A DNA stretch of 64,000 nt, taken from positions 623,615 to 687,614 of the forward strand of contig JAJCZX010000030.1 in assembly GCA_029262195.1 (NCBI GenBank), written 5' to 3'. Source of the stretch: Gemmatimonadota bacterium. GTDB taxonomy: Bacteria > Gemmatimonadota > Gemmatimonadetes > Gemmatimonadales > GWC2-71-9. A program made the translations under genes and the position numbers. Under the pieces are notes generated by a model. The model searched no databases and was not told where the DNA came from. It saw nothing but the letters and a program-made list of their open reading frames with translations. This document shows positions 36,971-44,739 of the stretch, piece by piece. Position 1 is the stretch's first letter; each line of letters starts with the position of its first letter.

Positions 36971-37543
36971 ATGTCTTTCACATTCAGGCCCCGACACGTC
37001 GTTCTACCTCTAGCATTTTTACTCTTGCCGGGCAACGTATTTGGTCAGACGATCAACGACCTGACAGCCAACGAACCCACTACGCAGTATGCCCCAAGCC
37101 CCGCCTATCCGTTCGGAAGAATGAACCCGACCGCACCACCCGAGTTGGAGCAGTTTTCATTCATGATCGGGGAGTTTGAGTGTGTAGACGAAATGCGGCA
37201 ACGCGATGGCTCAGTCAATCGATTCCGGGCTTTCTGGAACGCTCATTATTTCCTAAATGGCCTGGGCATCCAGGATGAATATTGGACACCCAGTTTCTAC
37301 ACCTCCAACATCCGCATTTACGACCCAACCACATCACAGTGGCAGGTTACGTTTTTTCGGATGCCCGGCTACCAGTCCGGCATCTGGCAGGGACGTAAAG
37401 AAGGAGACAACATGGTCATGCGACGCAACGGTGCAACCAGCGGACCCGGTTTGATATTTCACAACGTCACAGCAGATGGATTCGACTGGCATTCCGGCGG
37501 CGACAACCCCGGTTGGACCTCTTCCTGCCGCCGCAGGCGTTAG
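36971..37543 (+). CDS. Secreted DUF1579-like protein
   Basis: 190 residues from ATG 36971 with a signal peptide (VVLPLAFLLLPGNVFGQ). The core matches the lipocalin-like DUF1579 pattern: LEQFSFMIGEFECVDEM, FLNGLGIQDEYW, NIRIYDPTTSQWQVTFFR, then FDWHSGGDNPGWTSSC. The C-terminus ends in four Arg and is slightly shorter than relatives, perhaps from a small in-frame deletion. The function of the family is unknown. It is divergent from the DSD1 gene and 9 bases before the next membrane gene. Confidence 0.65.
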   Translation: MSFTFRPRHVVLPLAFLLLPGNVFGQTINDLTANEPTTQYAPSPAYPFGRMNPTAPPELEQFSFMIGEFECVDEMRQRDGSVNRFRAFWNAHYFLNGLGIQDEYWTPSFYTSNIRIYDPTTSQWQVTFFRMPGYQSGIWQGRKEGDNMVMRRNGATSGPGLIFHNVTADGFDWHSGGDNPGWTSSCRRRR

Positions 37544-37552
37544 TATTCATGC

Positions 37553-38299
37553 GTGACTGAATGCCCTACAATCCAACCTAATATCCCGGTGGTTATCGTT
37601 GCGACGATCACCGGCGGTCTTTTCGTGGATCAAACTTTCGCGTGGGGCCAGTCATTTACGAATTTGTGGGTTTGGGCACTGTTTCTCAGCCTGTTAGCCA
37701 CGGGATCGAAAAACATCCGCATTGGTCTTGTCATCTGCCTGGCAATTGCATGGTCAGGCGAATACCTGCTGTCGGACCTCTGGGGATTATACGACTATCG
37801 CGAAGGACACATCCCTCTCTTCGTTCCACCGGGACACGCCCTTCTCTATCTACTCGGCGTGAGCATTGCGCGAACCTTACCCGACAAAGTAACAACAATC
37901 GTCCCCGCATTGCTGGCCCCGTACGTGGTTTACGCCATTTGGACGAAGCTTGACACCGAAGTTGCTCTCTGGTCCGTCGTTTTCATTCTGTTTCTCCTCT
38001 TTGGACCTAACAAAAAACTCTATGCAACGATGTTTGTGCTTGCCCTGGCCATGGAGATATACGGGACATCGCTCGGCAACTGGACCTGGCGGGCGGAAGT
38101 GCCGTTCCTGCCCCTGACAAGCGCGAATCCGCCGGTGGGCGCCGGGGTTTTCTATTGTATTTTGGATATGTTGGTGGAACGCGGGATGCGGCAGTTCAAA
38201 GGCCTGGGCGGCCGAAAGGACGGGCAAACCTCACAACGGAAAATGCCCGGCATGACTAACACACCGGGCATTCGAAGTCTCGATAGCGTAAAGTCTTAG
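37553..38299 (+). CDS. Polytopic membrane protein of unknown function
   Basis: 248 residues from a GTG start, with about seven hydrophobic helices and the conserved-looking loop SDLWGLYDYREGHIPLFVPP near residues 75-95, which puts charged and aromatic residues at a membrane surface. I do not recognise a named family. The hydrophilic tail (about the last 30 residues) is encoded over a hairpin, and the gene overlaps the convergent lipoprotein gene by 4 bases. It may be co-transcribed with the DUF1579-like gene 9 bases upstream. Confidence 0.7.
   Translation: MTECPTIQPNIPVVIVATITGGLFVDQTFAWGQSFTNLWVWALFLSLLATGSKNIRIGLVICLAIAWSGEYLLSDLWGLYDYREGHIPLFVPPGHALLYLLGVSIARTLPDKVTTIVPALLAPYVVYAIWTKLDTEVALWSVVFILFLLFGPNKKLYATMFVLALAMEIYGTSLGNWTWRAEVPFLPLTSANPPVGAGVFYCILDMLVERGMRQFKGLGGRKDGQTSQRKMPGMTNTPGIRSLDSVKS
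38242..38272. terminator. Strong hairpin at the 3' ends of two convergent genes
   Basis: Perfect 9-base arms AATGCCCGG and CCGGGCATT around 13 bases, lying inside the last 20 codons of the membrane-protein gene and just past the end of the convergent lipoprotein gene. There is no T-run, so it may block RNA decay or act as a bidirectional barrier rather than as a classic terminator. Confidence 0.45.
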
Positions 38300-38817
38300 T
38301 CCCGAATGGGAATAACCTGCAACTGGACACCAGGCTCGTCGGCTTCAATGACGGCCTGCGTCACACCGTCTTCTTCTTCCATTGAGATAGTTACCTGGAT
38401 TACCGGCGGACCGGCGGTGGAGAATTTGGACAACTCCAATTCAACCGTGGCAACCTCCGGCGTGAGTTTATTCCAACCTCCGGTGATGGCATCAACTATC
38501 ACCCCCACCGGACCAGTAAAGATGTCAAGAATCAGATACGTTGCCGAAAGTTTTTTCTCAATTAGCACCTCAGCGGGTTCGTAACCATCCCGCTCAAAGC
38601 GCAGCCGGTAACTGTTCTTCCTGGCAAGCTCGATCGATGCCGGCGTGGTGTAAGTCCCTCCGGAGGGTGAGGCGGTAACCGAGGCACCAGAGGGCGTGGT
38701 CGTCGCTTGAAGAGTCTGGGTGGTGCCCTGGAACAGGGTGCCGCAACCTGACAGCGCAGGCAACATTACGAGTATCATCACCATTGCCGTGAACCTCATT
38801 CGGCGACGCTTCTTCAT
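38296..38817 (-). CDS. PEGA-domain-like lipoprotein
   Basis: 173 residues starting at ATG 38817 behind GGAGAA. The lipobox is LSGCG at ~22-26. The mature part begins with a PEGA-like segment (ATTTPSGASVTASPSGG...TPASIELARKNSYRLRFERDGYEPAEV) as found in surface lipoproteins. A hydrophobic IFTGPVGVIVDAITGGWNKL stretch follows, as in small outer-membrane lipoproteins that carry glycine-zipper-like regions. The likely role is structural, at the cell envelope. Confidence 0.75.
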   Translation of the reverse strand: MKKRRRMRFTAMVMILVMLPALSGCGTLFQGTTQTLQATTTPSGASVTASPSGGTYTTPASIELARKNSYRLRFERDGYEPAEVLIEKKLSATYLILDIFTGPVGVIVDAITGGWNKLTPEVATVELELSKFSTAGPPVIQVTISMEEEDGVTQAVIEADEPGVQLQVIPIRD

Positions 38818-38879
38818 CTCACATTCTCCTCTTCTACGTTTAAGAAATCCCCAAGTATGAGATTTGGGGCATCCTCGCC

Positions 38880-39224
38880 ATGGAAAGGCTTCACGAAAAT
38901 GCTCCCGAACACCGTGGTTGTCCAGCGCTTGCCTGTTTGTTCGCAACAGACAGTTTCGTTTTGAAACATTTTGAGTTCACGAACGGGATGATTTCCCTTG
39001 AGGCGGCAAACCTCCAACGAACAGTACGCAAACTCATTCGGAATGGCCTTGTCGCTGAGACCAACTGGCGCCCTGCTCCCGAAATGGATGACCCGAGGCG
39101 GAGGTACTATTCCATCACAGGCTTCGGCCGAGAAGTGTTGACTGCCGAAGCAAATCGCATGCGCATTGCGGTCGCGGCTGCCACCAACAAGAAACTGATT
39201 CCAGCCGTGGAAGGAGGAAGATGA
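38880..39224 (+). pseudogene. PadR-family regulator remnant lacking its first helices
   Basis: From ATG 38988 the frame reads ISLEAANLQRTVRKLIRNGL and DPRRRYYSITGFGREVLTAE, the recognition helix and wing of the same PadR subtype as the gene at 47433-47792. The preceding part (38880-38987) does not resemble the expected N-terminal helix containing HGYG. The gene looks 5'-truncated. Its stop still overlaps an ATG (ATGA at 39221), as in the intact PadR-ADOP pairs. Confidence 0.75.
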
Positions 39225-39698
39225 GCCCCCGGGCCCCGGGGCTGAGTTTCGGCCGGGTATCGGAGGGTCCTACCAGGATACTTTGATGCAATGGGTATTC
39301 CTGTACTCGAGGGTCGCGACTTCGATAGGCGCGACGATGCAACAGGTGATTTCGTCACTATCATCGACGCATCGATGGCGCGGCGATTTTGGCCGGACGA
39401 TAGCCCTATCGGGAAACGAATCAAAGTTGGGCCTCCAGAGAACGAGCCATGGCTAACCATCGTAGGCGTGGTTGGCGACGCATTGTGGCTCGCGATTATC
39501 GGGGTCGGCATGGGTGTGGGGTTAATCGTATTGTTCGCCCGTACGTTGCGTGCGTTTGTGTTTGATGTCAGCGTTATGGACCCCATAACCATCAGTGGAG
39601 TTGCTTTGCTCCTTTTGACCGTCTCGGTCGCGGCAAGTGTCATTCCGGCCCGCCGCGCAATACGGGTGGATCCGCTTGAGGTGCTTACCGGGGAGTAG
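39221..39698 (+). pseudogene. Internally deleted ADOP permease
   Basis: An ATG at 39221 begins MSPRAPG and stops early at ~39286. The next frame resumes at PGYFDAMGIPVLEGRDF (part of a MacB-core domain) and runs to FWPDDSPIGKRI and VGVVGDA. It then jumps directly to the last transmembrane helix and the tail PARRAIRVDPLEVLTGE. About 480 N-terminal codons and the middle FtsX helices are missing compared with the 880-900-residue intact copies. This is a decayed fourth PadR-ADOP module. Confidence 0.82.
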
Positions 39699-39863
39699 CG
39701 CAATACTAGGTGGTCAAACGACCGGATCCCTCGCCTTGAAAGCCAGTTGTAACCGGAATGCCATGCGTTTGAAAAACCCTGAATTCCTCCGCGTCCTATG
39801 GTAAGCACACTCGGAGACCGGAGTTTCTTATGTTCGACAAACTGGTAGTTTCTGACCCGAAAC
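39611..39863 (+). repeat. Direct repeat, left copy (ADOP tail, spacer, tonB start)
   Basis: About 253 bases align with 42234-42487, near-identical over the ADOP tail and more diverged in the spacer. It spans the last ~27 codons of the ADOP remnant, the intergenic spacer, and the first ~12 codons of a tonB gene. The two copies bracket the Ser/Thr kinase gene. Confidence 0.85.
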
Positions 39864-39868
39864 AGTGA
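39830..39868 (+). pseudogene. Truncated tonB 5' fragment
   Basis: Reads MFDKLVVSDPKQ and then a stop. The intact tonB at 42453 begins MFNHLIVSDPKR. Only the first ~11 codons of the gene remain. Confidence 0.75.
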
Positions 39869-40098
39869 GTTGATCCCCCGCGAAACACCCATTGCGCCGG
39901 GACTCAACACCTCCGGCATCCCCCACGTCCGGCAAGAAACAACCAGTACGCATGAATGTGCTGAGAATTAGCACATCCGTTGGAGACAGCTGGTTTAGTG
40001 GAGGGGGCGACCAAGCTTGCGATAGACCAGAAATCCCCAGGATTTCGCCGGAAGGACACACTCTGGCGTTCGAGCAGTTGACGTGGCAAAATTGGTGT

Positions 40099-42132
40099 AT
40101 GAACGACGAGATACGTGACTCACTGGAAGCAGGGCTCGGAGATAAATATCAAATCAAGAGATTGTTGGGCAGGGGTGGTATGGGGGCCGTCTACCTTGCG
40201 GAAGACTCTGCCCTCGGACGCGAAGTTGCCATCAAAGTGCTGCCACCTGATGTGACAAGCAGCGTCGGCAAAGAACGTTTTCGGCGCGAGGGGCAGACAG
40301 CAGCCAAACTGAGTCACCCGAATATCGTACCACTTCATTCCTTCGGCGAAGTTGATGGCATGATGTATTTCGTGATGGGATACGTGCCCGGCGGATCATT
40401 GGCAGATCGCGTTCTAAATGAAGGCCAACTTGCGCCGGATGCTGTCAAGCAAATCATGGTAGAGGTTTTGGATGCGCTCGACTATGCCCATCGCAAGGGC
40501 GTGGTTCATCGTGATATCAAACCTGACAACATAATGTTGGACCAAGAGACCGGACGTCCGATGTTGACGGACTTTGGGGTCGCCAAGGCCGGAGCGTCGG
40601 GCAATACCTTAACAGCGGTAGGAGCACCGATTGGCACGCCCTACTACATGTCACCCGAACAGGCGTCTGGCAATAGCGACATCGATGGCAGAAGCGACCT
40701 CTATTCACTGGGCGTGATGGCATACGCTCTGTTGTCAGGGTACCTGCCTTTTAGCGGAGACGACCTCCAATCAATCCTGAACCAGCATATCACCAAAACG
40801 CCTGCGCCATTGAGGAGTGTCGCGCCGGATGTTCCGGTGGCGTTGTCCAGCGTGGTCATGAAATCTTTGTCTAAGGCTCCGAACGAAAGATGGCGGGATG
40901 CCGGACACATGCGGAACGCGCTGCAGCGCGCCCACGGTGGACTTGTGGAGAAACGCGAGTGGTTTGACGGTCTGTTTTTTGGACGGTTGATCCCTTTCGC
41001 ATGGATTCTCGGGTACCTCGACGCGTTCGCCACCGCGACAAACCCTGATGTCGACCCAGAGTATTTCGGGCTCAGTCGTTACCTACTCCCCGTCATCTTC
41101 GAGCGACCGACATTTGTTCTGGCTGTACTGGCGATCCCGATTCTTGGGGTGGTTTTGTTTCAACGAAAAAAAGCCGGATGGAACGGAAGCGGCCTGGTGG
41201 AAATGACATTTCGCCAACCGGGCTGGTGGCGTGGGTGGTGGCCAGCTCCTCTCAGACATCCGGCCACCGCCCAGGTTTGGAGGGGGTTGCCAATGGGTTT
41301 GAAGTGCGTCTACACCGCGTACGATTTATCTGTCATTGGCATCGCTTTGACTATTCTTCCGGCCACCGCACTTCTACTCGCAATGAGCCCCGATAGCCTT
41401 GAAACCTACGCATCCACCTCCTGGCCTTTCCTGGGTGATTTCACGAGCGCGACTTCCGGACTGACGGACAGTCCGGACGCCCTTGTCATGTGGATCGGTT
41501 TGATCGCATACGCGGCAACTACTATTTGGGCTTTTAGGCGCGGACTGAGCATCGCGGAGGCACACCACATCGCGAGCGCCAACGCGCTCTATCCTTCTCA
41601 TGAGAACCTGGATTTTTGGGCCAGGCCCAACGTTGCGTCGCTACTACGTATTCCGAGGCCGGATTTAGACCCAACTGGCACCCTGTCGACTTCGCCCTCG
41701 GGCCTTGCAACGCAAATAGTCGACGCCGTGACGCTCCACTCGCAGTTTTTTGGAGAGTTAGAAAGCACTGTGCGCCAACAGGCCACGGATATGCGGGCCC
41801 GAATCGAACTTGTCGACGCACAACTTGAGGGTTTCAGACGACAGGCGGATCCAAAGCAGGTGTCCAAACTCCGGCAACAGATCCAGCAAATGGACGCCGG
41901 GGTTTCGGATACTGACACTGAGAAACAAATTCGTGACTTGTTGGCGAAACAACTAAAAATCCTCGACGGGATTGCCCACCGAATCGAAGCAGCCGAAAAA
42001 GAAAAAGAAGAACTCGTTGGCGGATTGTCTGCATTGTTTCACGAGGTACGCAAGATCGTCGCCCGCCAATCGACACCGACGGAAACGTTGCGTGGTCTAA
42101 TTCAAAACAACGCGAGGTTGTGCGCCACGTAG
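40099..42132 (+). CDS. Hanks-type Ser/Thr protein kinase with membrane and coiled-coil tail (kinase 1)
   Basis: 677 residues. The kinase domain (residues ~17-285) has the glycine loop LLGRGGMGAVYLA, Lys 46 (VAIKVLP), catalytic HRDIKPDN (137-144), DFG (158-160) and GTPYYMSPEQA; all key residues are present, so it should be active. Several hydrophobic segments follow (~295-505). The C-terminal ~120 residues are strongly coiled-coil (LRQQIQQMDAG...LLAKQLKILDGIAHRIEAAEKEKEEL). Start ATG 40099 precedes the domain directly; the frame is open further upstream through non-conserved sequence. The gene sits between two direct repeats from a decayed PadR-ADOP-TonB module. Substrates are unknown. Confidence 0.9.
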   Translation: MNDEIRDSLEAGLGDKYQIKRLLGRGGMGAVYLAEDSALGREVAIKVLPPDVTSSVGKERFRREGQTAAKLSHPNIVPLHSFGEVDGMMYFVMGYVPGGSLADRVLNEGQLAPDAVKQIMVEVLDALDYAHRKGVVHRDIKPDNIMLDQETGRPMLTDFGVAKAGASGNTLTAVGAPIGTPYYMSPEQASGNSDIDGRSDLYSLGVMAYALLSGYLPFSGDDLQSILNQHITKTPAPLRSVAPDVPVALSSVVMKSLSKAPNERWRDAGHMRNALQRAHGGLVEKREWFDGLFFGRLIPFAWILGYLDAFATATNPDVDPEYFGLSRYLLPVIFERPTFVLAVLAIPILGVVLFQRKKAGWNGSGLVEMTFRQPGWWRGWWPAPLRHPATAQVWRGLPMGLKCVYTAYDLSVIGIALTILPATALLLAMSPDSLETYASTSWPFLGDFTSATSGLTDSPDALVMWIGLIAYAATTIWAFRRGLSIAEAHHIASANALYPSHENLDFWARPNVASLLRIPRPDLDPTGTLSTSPSGLATQIVDAVTLHSQFFGELESTVRQQATDMRARIELVDAQLEGFRRQADPKQVSKLRQQIQQMDAGVSDTDTEKQIRDLLAKQLKILDGIAHRIEAAEKEKEELVGGLSALFHEVRKIVARQSTPTETLRGLIQNNARLCAT

Positions 42133-42233
42133 CACCCATCGGACCGGGCGCCTTTGTGCTGTATTTCGACATTCCCGTGCTTGTTTCCTTGCGGTGGTTG
42201 GGATCTGCCGTGTACTCTCGTACTTAGTGACCG

Positions 42234-42487
42234 CACCTTGACCGTGTCGGTCGCGGCAAGTGTCATTCCGGCCCGCCGCGCAACGCGGGTGGATCCGCTT
42301 GAGGTGCTTACCGGGGACTAGCGCAACACTATGTGTTCAAAACGACCGGATTTCTCCTTTTGTAAGCCAGCTGTAACCGCAACGCCATGTGTTTGAAAAG
42401 CCACTTTCATCTCCATTGCCTATGATAGGGCAGCCGGAATCTGGAGAAACGCATGTTCAACCACCTGATAGTGTCCGACCCAAAACG
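42234..42487 (+). repeat. Direct repeat, right copy (ADOP tail, spacer, tonB start)
   Basis: The counterpart of 39611-39863. It begins abruptly inside the ADOP C-terminal codons, with no permease coding sequence before it, and runs into the intact tonB gene. The tail CATTCCGGCCCGCCGCGCAA is exactly shared. Confidence 0.85.
42241..42321 (+). pseudogene. ADOP permease C-terminal fragment
   Basis: 26 codons reading TVSVAASVIPARRATRVD and PLEVLTGD, then a stop, matching the ADOP remnant at 39618-39698 almost exactly. No upstream permease sequence is attached; kinase 1 ends 108 bases before it. Confidence 0.8.
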
Positions 42488-43151
42488 TCTAGGTTTGAAG
42501 CGCTCATTTTCTTCAAGCTTTTTCTCGGTAGTTACACACGGAGCGCTTCTAGGAGTTGGCGTACTCGCAACCACAAGTCCGCCTCCTGTTAGCGTCGAAA
42601 AGGCGCCACCGGTCCAGATTATTTTCCCAACAAACCGGAGACAAATCGACAGAGCCGCGGACCCACAGCCCAACTCCGTCGCCCCTCTGGAGAACGCGCC
42701 CGGGGCCACTACTCTAAACGTACCGACGAAACTACCGGTGGGAATTCCCGACATAGACATGGACTATGTAGTGGACCCGCGAAATTTCTCCGGCAGGGTG
42801 ACACCTGGAGTCCTCCCGGGCGCAGCTGACGGCGGCCAAATCGACCGGTACGGGACGTATTCACAAAACCTGGTTGACGAAGTACCTGAAACCCTGAACT
42901 GTCCTGCTCCGCGTTATCCGAACCTGTTGGCACAGGCACGAATCAACGGTTCCGTAACTTTGGAATTTATAGTGACCGCCGAAGGCGTAGCCGATCCCCA
43001 GTCTATCAGAGCGCTACACTCTGACCATCGGGAATTCGAACGATCCGCACGGGACGCTGTGTTAGGCTGTCGCTTTCGCCCTGGCAGGTTTAGAGGACGC
43101 GCCGTGAATGTTCTTGTGGAGCAACCGTTTTCTTTTGCGTTCCAACGCTAG
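42453..43151 (+). CDS. Energy transducer TonB-like protein
   Basis: 232 residues. One N-terminal membrane helix (FFSVVTHGALLGVGVLATT) is followed by a short linker and a TonB C-terminal domain (CPAPRYPNLLAQARINGSVTLEFIVTAEG...CRFRPGRFRGRAVNVLVEQPFSF). It couples inner-membrane proton-motive force to outer-membrane receptors, or in this subfamily serves as a stand-alone periplasmic partner. No exbB/exbD genes lie nearby. Its start region is the intact copy of the direct repeat. It converges with the NTF2-like gene 4 bases away. Confidence 0.87.
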   Translation: MFNHLIVSDPKRLGLKRSFSSSFFSVVTHGALLGVGVLATTSPPPVSVEKAPPVQIIFPTNRRQIDRAADPQPNSVAPLENAPGATTLNVPTKLPVGIPDIDMDYVVDPRNFSGRVTPGVLPGAADGGQIDRYGTYSQNLVDEVPETLNCPAPRYPNLLAQARINGSVTLEFIVTAEGVADPQSIRALHSDHREFERSARDAVLGCRFRPGRFRGRAVNVLVEQPFSFAFQR

Positions 43152-43155
43152 TTCT

Positions 43156-43596
43156 TCAAAAGTTCGAGTTATCTATATCTGCGGCTATTAGCCAACGGCC
43201 GCCGGATCCTTTCTTGAGGGCCAGCACGAATTTACCGATGTCGGGGTCGTCATCAGCACGTGCAAAACCTCCAACGATGTAACCGACCGAATCTGAAACT
43301 GCAAAACTATATGCCCGGAGAACCAGTGGTCCTCCGGAGTTGGCGTATGCCGCACGGATTGCTGCTCGGCCACGAGCAGGAGGACTGTTGGGCCGGAGAA
43401 CGAAACCATCTTCAGTAAAAAGATCTGCCAGCACCTGTGCGTTACGTCGTTCCCAAGCATCTTCGTACGCTCGCAACAGAGTATCAATTTCAGGCGGGAG
43501 CACTATTTCAGACAGGTTCGCGTCCGGCATTTGCCCGGTGGCTGGTACCGCCCCCCCTGACAGGGCCATGATGATTACTAACGCCGCCCGTTTCAC
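43156..43596 (-). CDS. Secreted NTF2/SnoaL-like (DUF4440-type) protein 2
   Basis: 146 residues from GTG 43596, which overlaps the upstream stop as GTGA. Signal peptide KRAALVIIMALSGGAVPATG. The mature domain is NTF2-like: LLRAYEDAWERRNAQVLADLFTEDG, ARGRAAIRAAY and a C-terminal GRWLIAADIDN strand. The cone-shaped fold binds small molecules and can be catalytic. Second gene of a probable SoxR-controlled pair. The function is unknown, but secretion and the regulator suggest handling of a redox-active compound. Confidence 0.8.
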   Translation of the reverse strand: MKRAALVIIMALSGGAVPATGQMPDANLSEIVLPPEIDTLLRAYEDAWERRNAQVLADLFTEDGFVLRPNSPPARGRAAIRAAYANSGGPLVLRAYSFAVSDSVGYIVGGFARADDDPDIGKFVLALKKGSGGRWLIAADIDNSNF

Positions 43597-44126
43597 AGAG
43601 CATTTCCAGGTAGAGGTAGCCCCTCTTGTTCCCCGGTCCAAATCCAACTGGCCACACGCCAACCATCCTGCGTTGAGACCAATTGAAACGTCGCTGCACC
43701 ATGGCTGCGTTCTTCACCCCCTCGTTCCCTCCGAGTAACCCATGTGGTGAAGACGTGCGCGATGGGTCCGTACGCCTGAATCTCTTGGAGCTCAAAGTCT
43801 TCAACAAAACCCCGACCCTCAAGCCAGGTCATGTTCGACACGATCCACTCCGGCACGCTTAACGACTGTGGTTCAAATCCATCGGAAGCATTGCCCCTCA
43901 CATTCACAAGCCGTGCATTGGGCAAAAAGAGAGCGTGGAAGGCTGGCCAATCCCGATCCTCACCTTCATTGGCCGAGATACCACCGTAGGCGGTCTCGAC
44001 GGTCGCGAGTATTGCGGGATCGAATTCCTGCGCGGCGACCGGCACAACTGTGGCAAGGATCAACACCACCCCGACTGGCCAAATTAGTCGAAGGGAGCGG
44101 GTTGATCGGGAATAAAACGATTGCAT
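43593..44126 (-). CDS. Secreted NTF2/SnoaL-like protein 1
   Basis: 177 residues from ATG 44126 with GGAGG 8 bases upstream. Signal peptide LIWPVGVVLILATVVPVAAQ. The mature part is a single NTF2-like domain (WPAFHALFLPNARLVNVRG, VFTTWVTRRERGG, GAATFQLVSTQDGWRVASWIW). It is the first gene downstream of the SoxR-type promoter, about 60 bases from the predicted transcription start, and is coupled by GTGA overlap to a second NTF2-like gene. Confidence 0.83.
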   Translation of the reverse strand: MQSFYSRSTRSLRLIWPVGVVLILATVVPVAAQEFDPAILATVETAYGGISANEGEDRDWPAFHALFLPNARLVNVRGNASDGFEPQSLSVPEWIVSNMTWLEGRGFVEDFELQEIQAYGPIAHVFTTWVTRRERGGEERSHGAATFQLVSTQDGWRVASWIWTGEQEGLPLPGNAL

Positions 44127-44194
44127 CTGATGGTCCTCCAGGAAAACCGTTAACGAGAGTGGTGTTCGCATTGCGAAGAGAAGTAACGGTATTT

Positions 44195-44225
44195 AAGCTA
44201 CAACTTCAAGTTAACTTGAAGTCAA
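44195..44225 (-). promoter_or_regulatory. SoxR-type operator/promoter for the NTF2-like gene pair
   Basis: A perfect 20-base palindrome (44203-44222; arms ACTTCAAGTT and AACTTGAAGT) matches the Escherichia coli soxS SoxR box core TCAAGTTAACTTGA. On the minus strand a -35 TTGACT (44220-44225) and -10 TAGCTT (44195-44200) are separated by 19 bases, the over-long spacer that MerR-family activators correct by DNA distortion. This points to activation of the NTF2-like genes by the adjacent SoxR. Confidence 0.87.
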
Positions 44226-44237
44226 GGATAAAGAACG

Positions 44238-44702
44238 ATGCGATCGTCGACCGATTTGCTCGCCATCGGAGAGCTGGCCCGCCGTAGCGGAGTCGCAGCT
44301 TCTGCGCTCCGTTTCTACGAAGAGCGCGGACTGATAGGTTCCCAGCGCACTCCCGGAAATCAACGCCGTTATCAGCGCGTCACATTGCGGCGAATCGGGG
44401 TTATCCGGGCAGCTCAAGCTCTTGGAATCCCGCTCACGCGGATACACCAGGCGCTCAATGGCCTGCCCCACCGGCGAACGCCGACACAGAAGGACTGGGA
44501 ACGCCTGGCGAAAAAGTGGGAAGAGGATATCGACCGACGGATAGCGAAACTTCAACGAATAAAGTCAAAACTCACTTCATGCATTCAATGTGGGTGTCTT
44601 TCGATCGACGGATGCCCGCTCTACAACCCCGATGATCGCGCTGCGGAAATGGGAGCCGGTGCCCACGGGCTGCCACCACTGCAAGAACCAGAACTTGGGT
44701 GA
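44238..44702 (+). CDS. soxR: Redox-sensitive MerR-family activator SoxR
   Basis: 154 residues. The N-terminal MerR helix-turn-helix and wing are LAIGELARRSGVAASALRFYEERGL and NQRRYQ. A dimerisation helix follows, then the [2Fe-2S] motif C-x2-C-x-C-x5-C (Cys 115, 118, 120, 126) with CPLYNPDD, diagnostic of SoxR. The oxidised cluster activates transcription from a 19-base-spaced promoter; exactly such a promoter lies in the divergent region, 16 bases from the start codon. Outside enterics SoxR usually answers redox-cycling small molecules rather than superoxide. Confidence 0.95.
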   Translation: MRSSTDLLAIGELARRSGVAASALRFYEERGLIGSQRTPGNQRRYQRVTLRRIGVIRAAQALGIPLTRIHQALNGLPHRRTPTQKDWERLAKKWEEDIDRRIAKLQRIKSKLTSCIQCGCLSIDGCPLYNPDDRAAEMGAGAHGLPPLQEPELG

Positions 44703-44739
44703 ACCGTCGGGGCGCTTTCCTTCTCCTCAACCGCAGTAA

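Noticed and set aside
39956..39976. Inverted repeat ATGTGCT/AGCACAT upstream of kinase 1 as an operator
   Set aside because: Short arms with no partner regulator and no promoter context; within chance expectation.
39611..42487. A transposon or integron cassette carrying the kinase
   Set aside because: The flanking repeats are pieces of known genes, not terminal inverted repeats; there is no transposase or integrase and no target-site duplication.
43868..43885. A second T-arm-like string GGTTCAAATCC
   Set aside because: It lies within the NTF2-like coding sequence with no cloverleaf around it.
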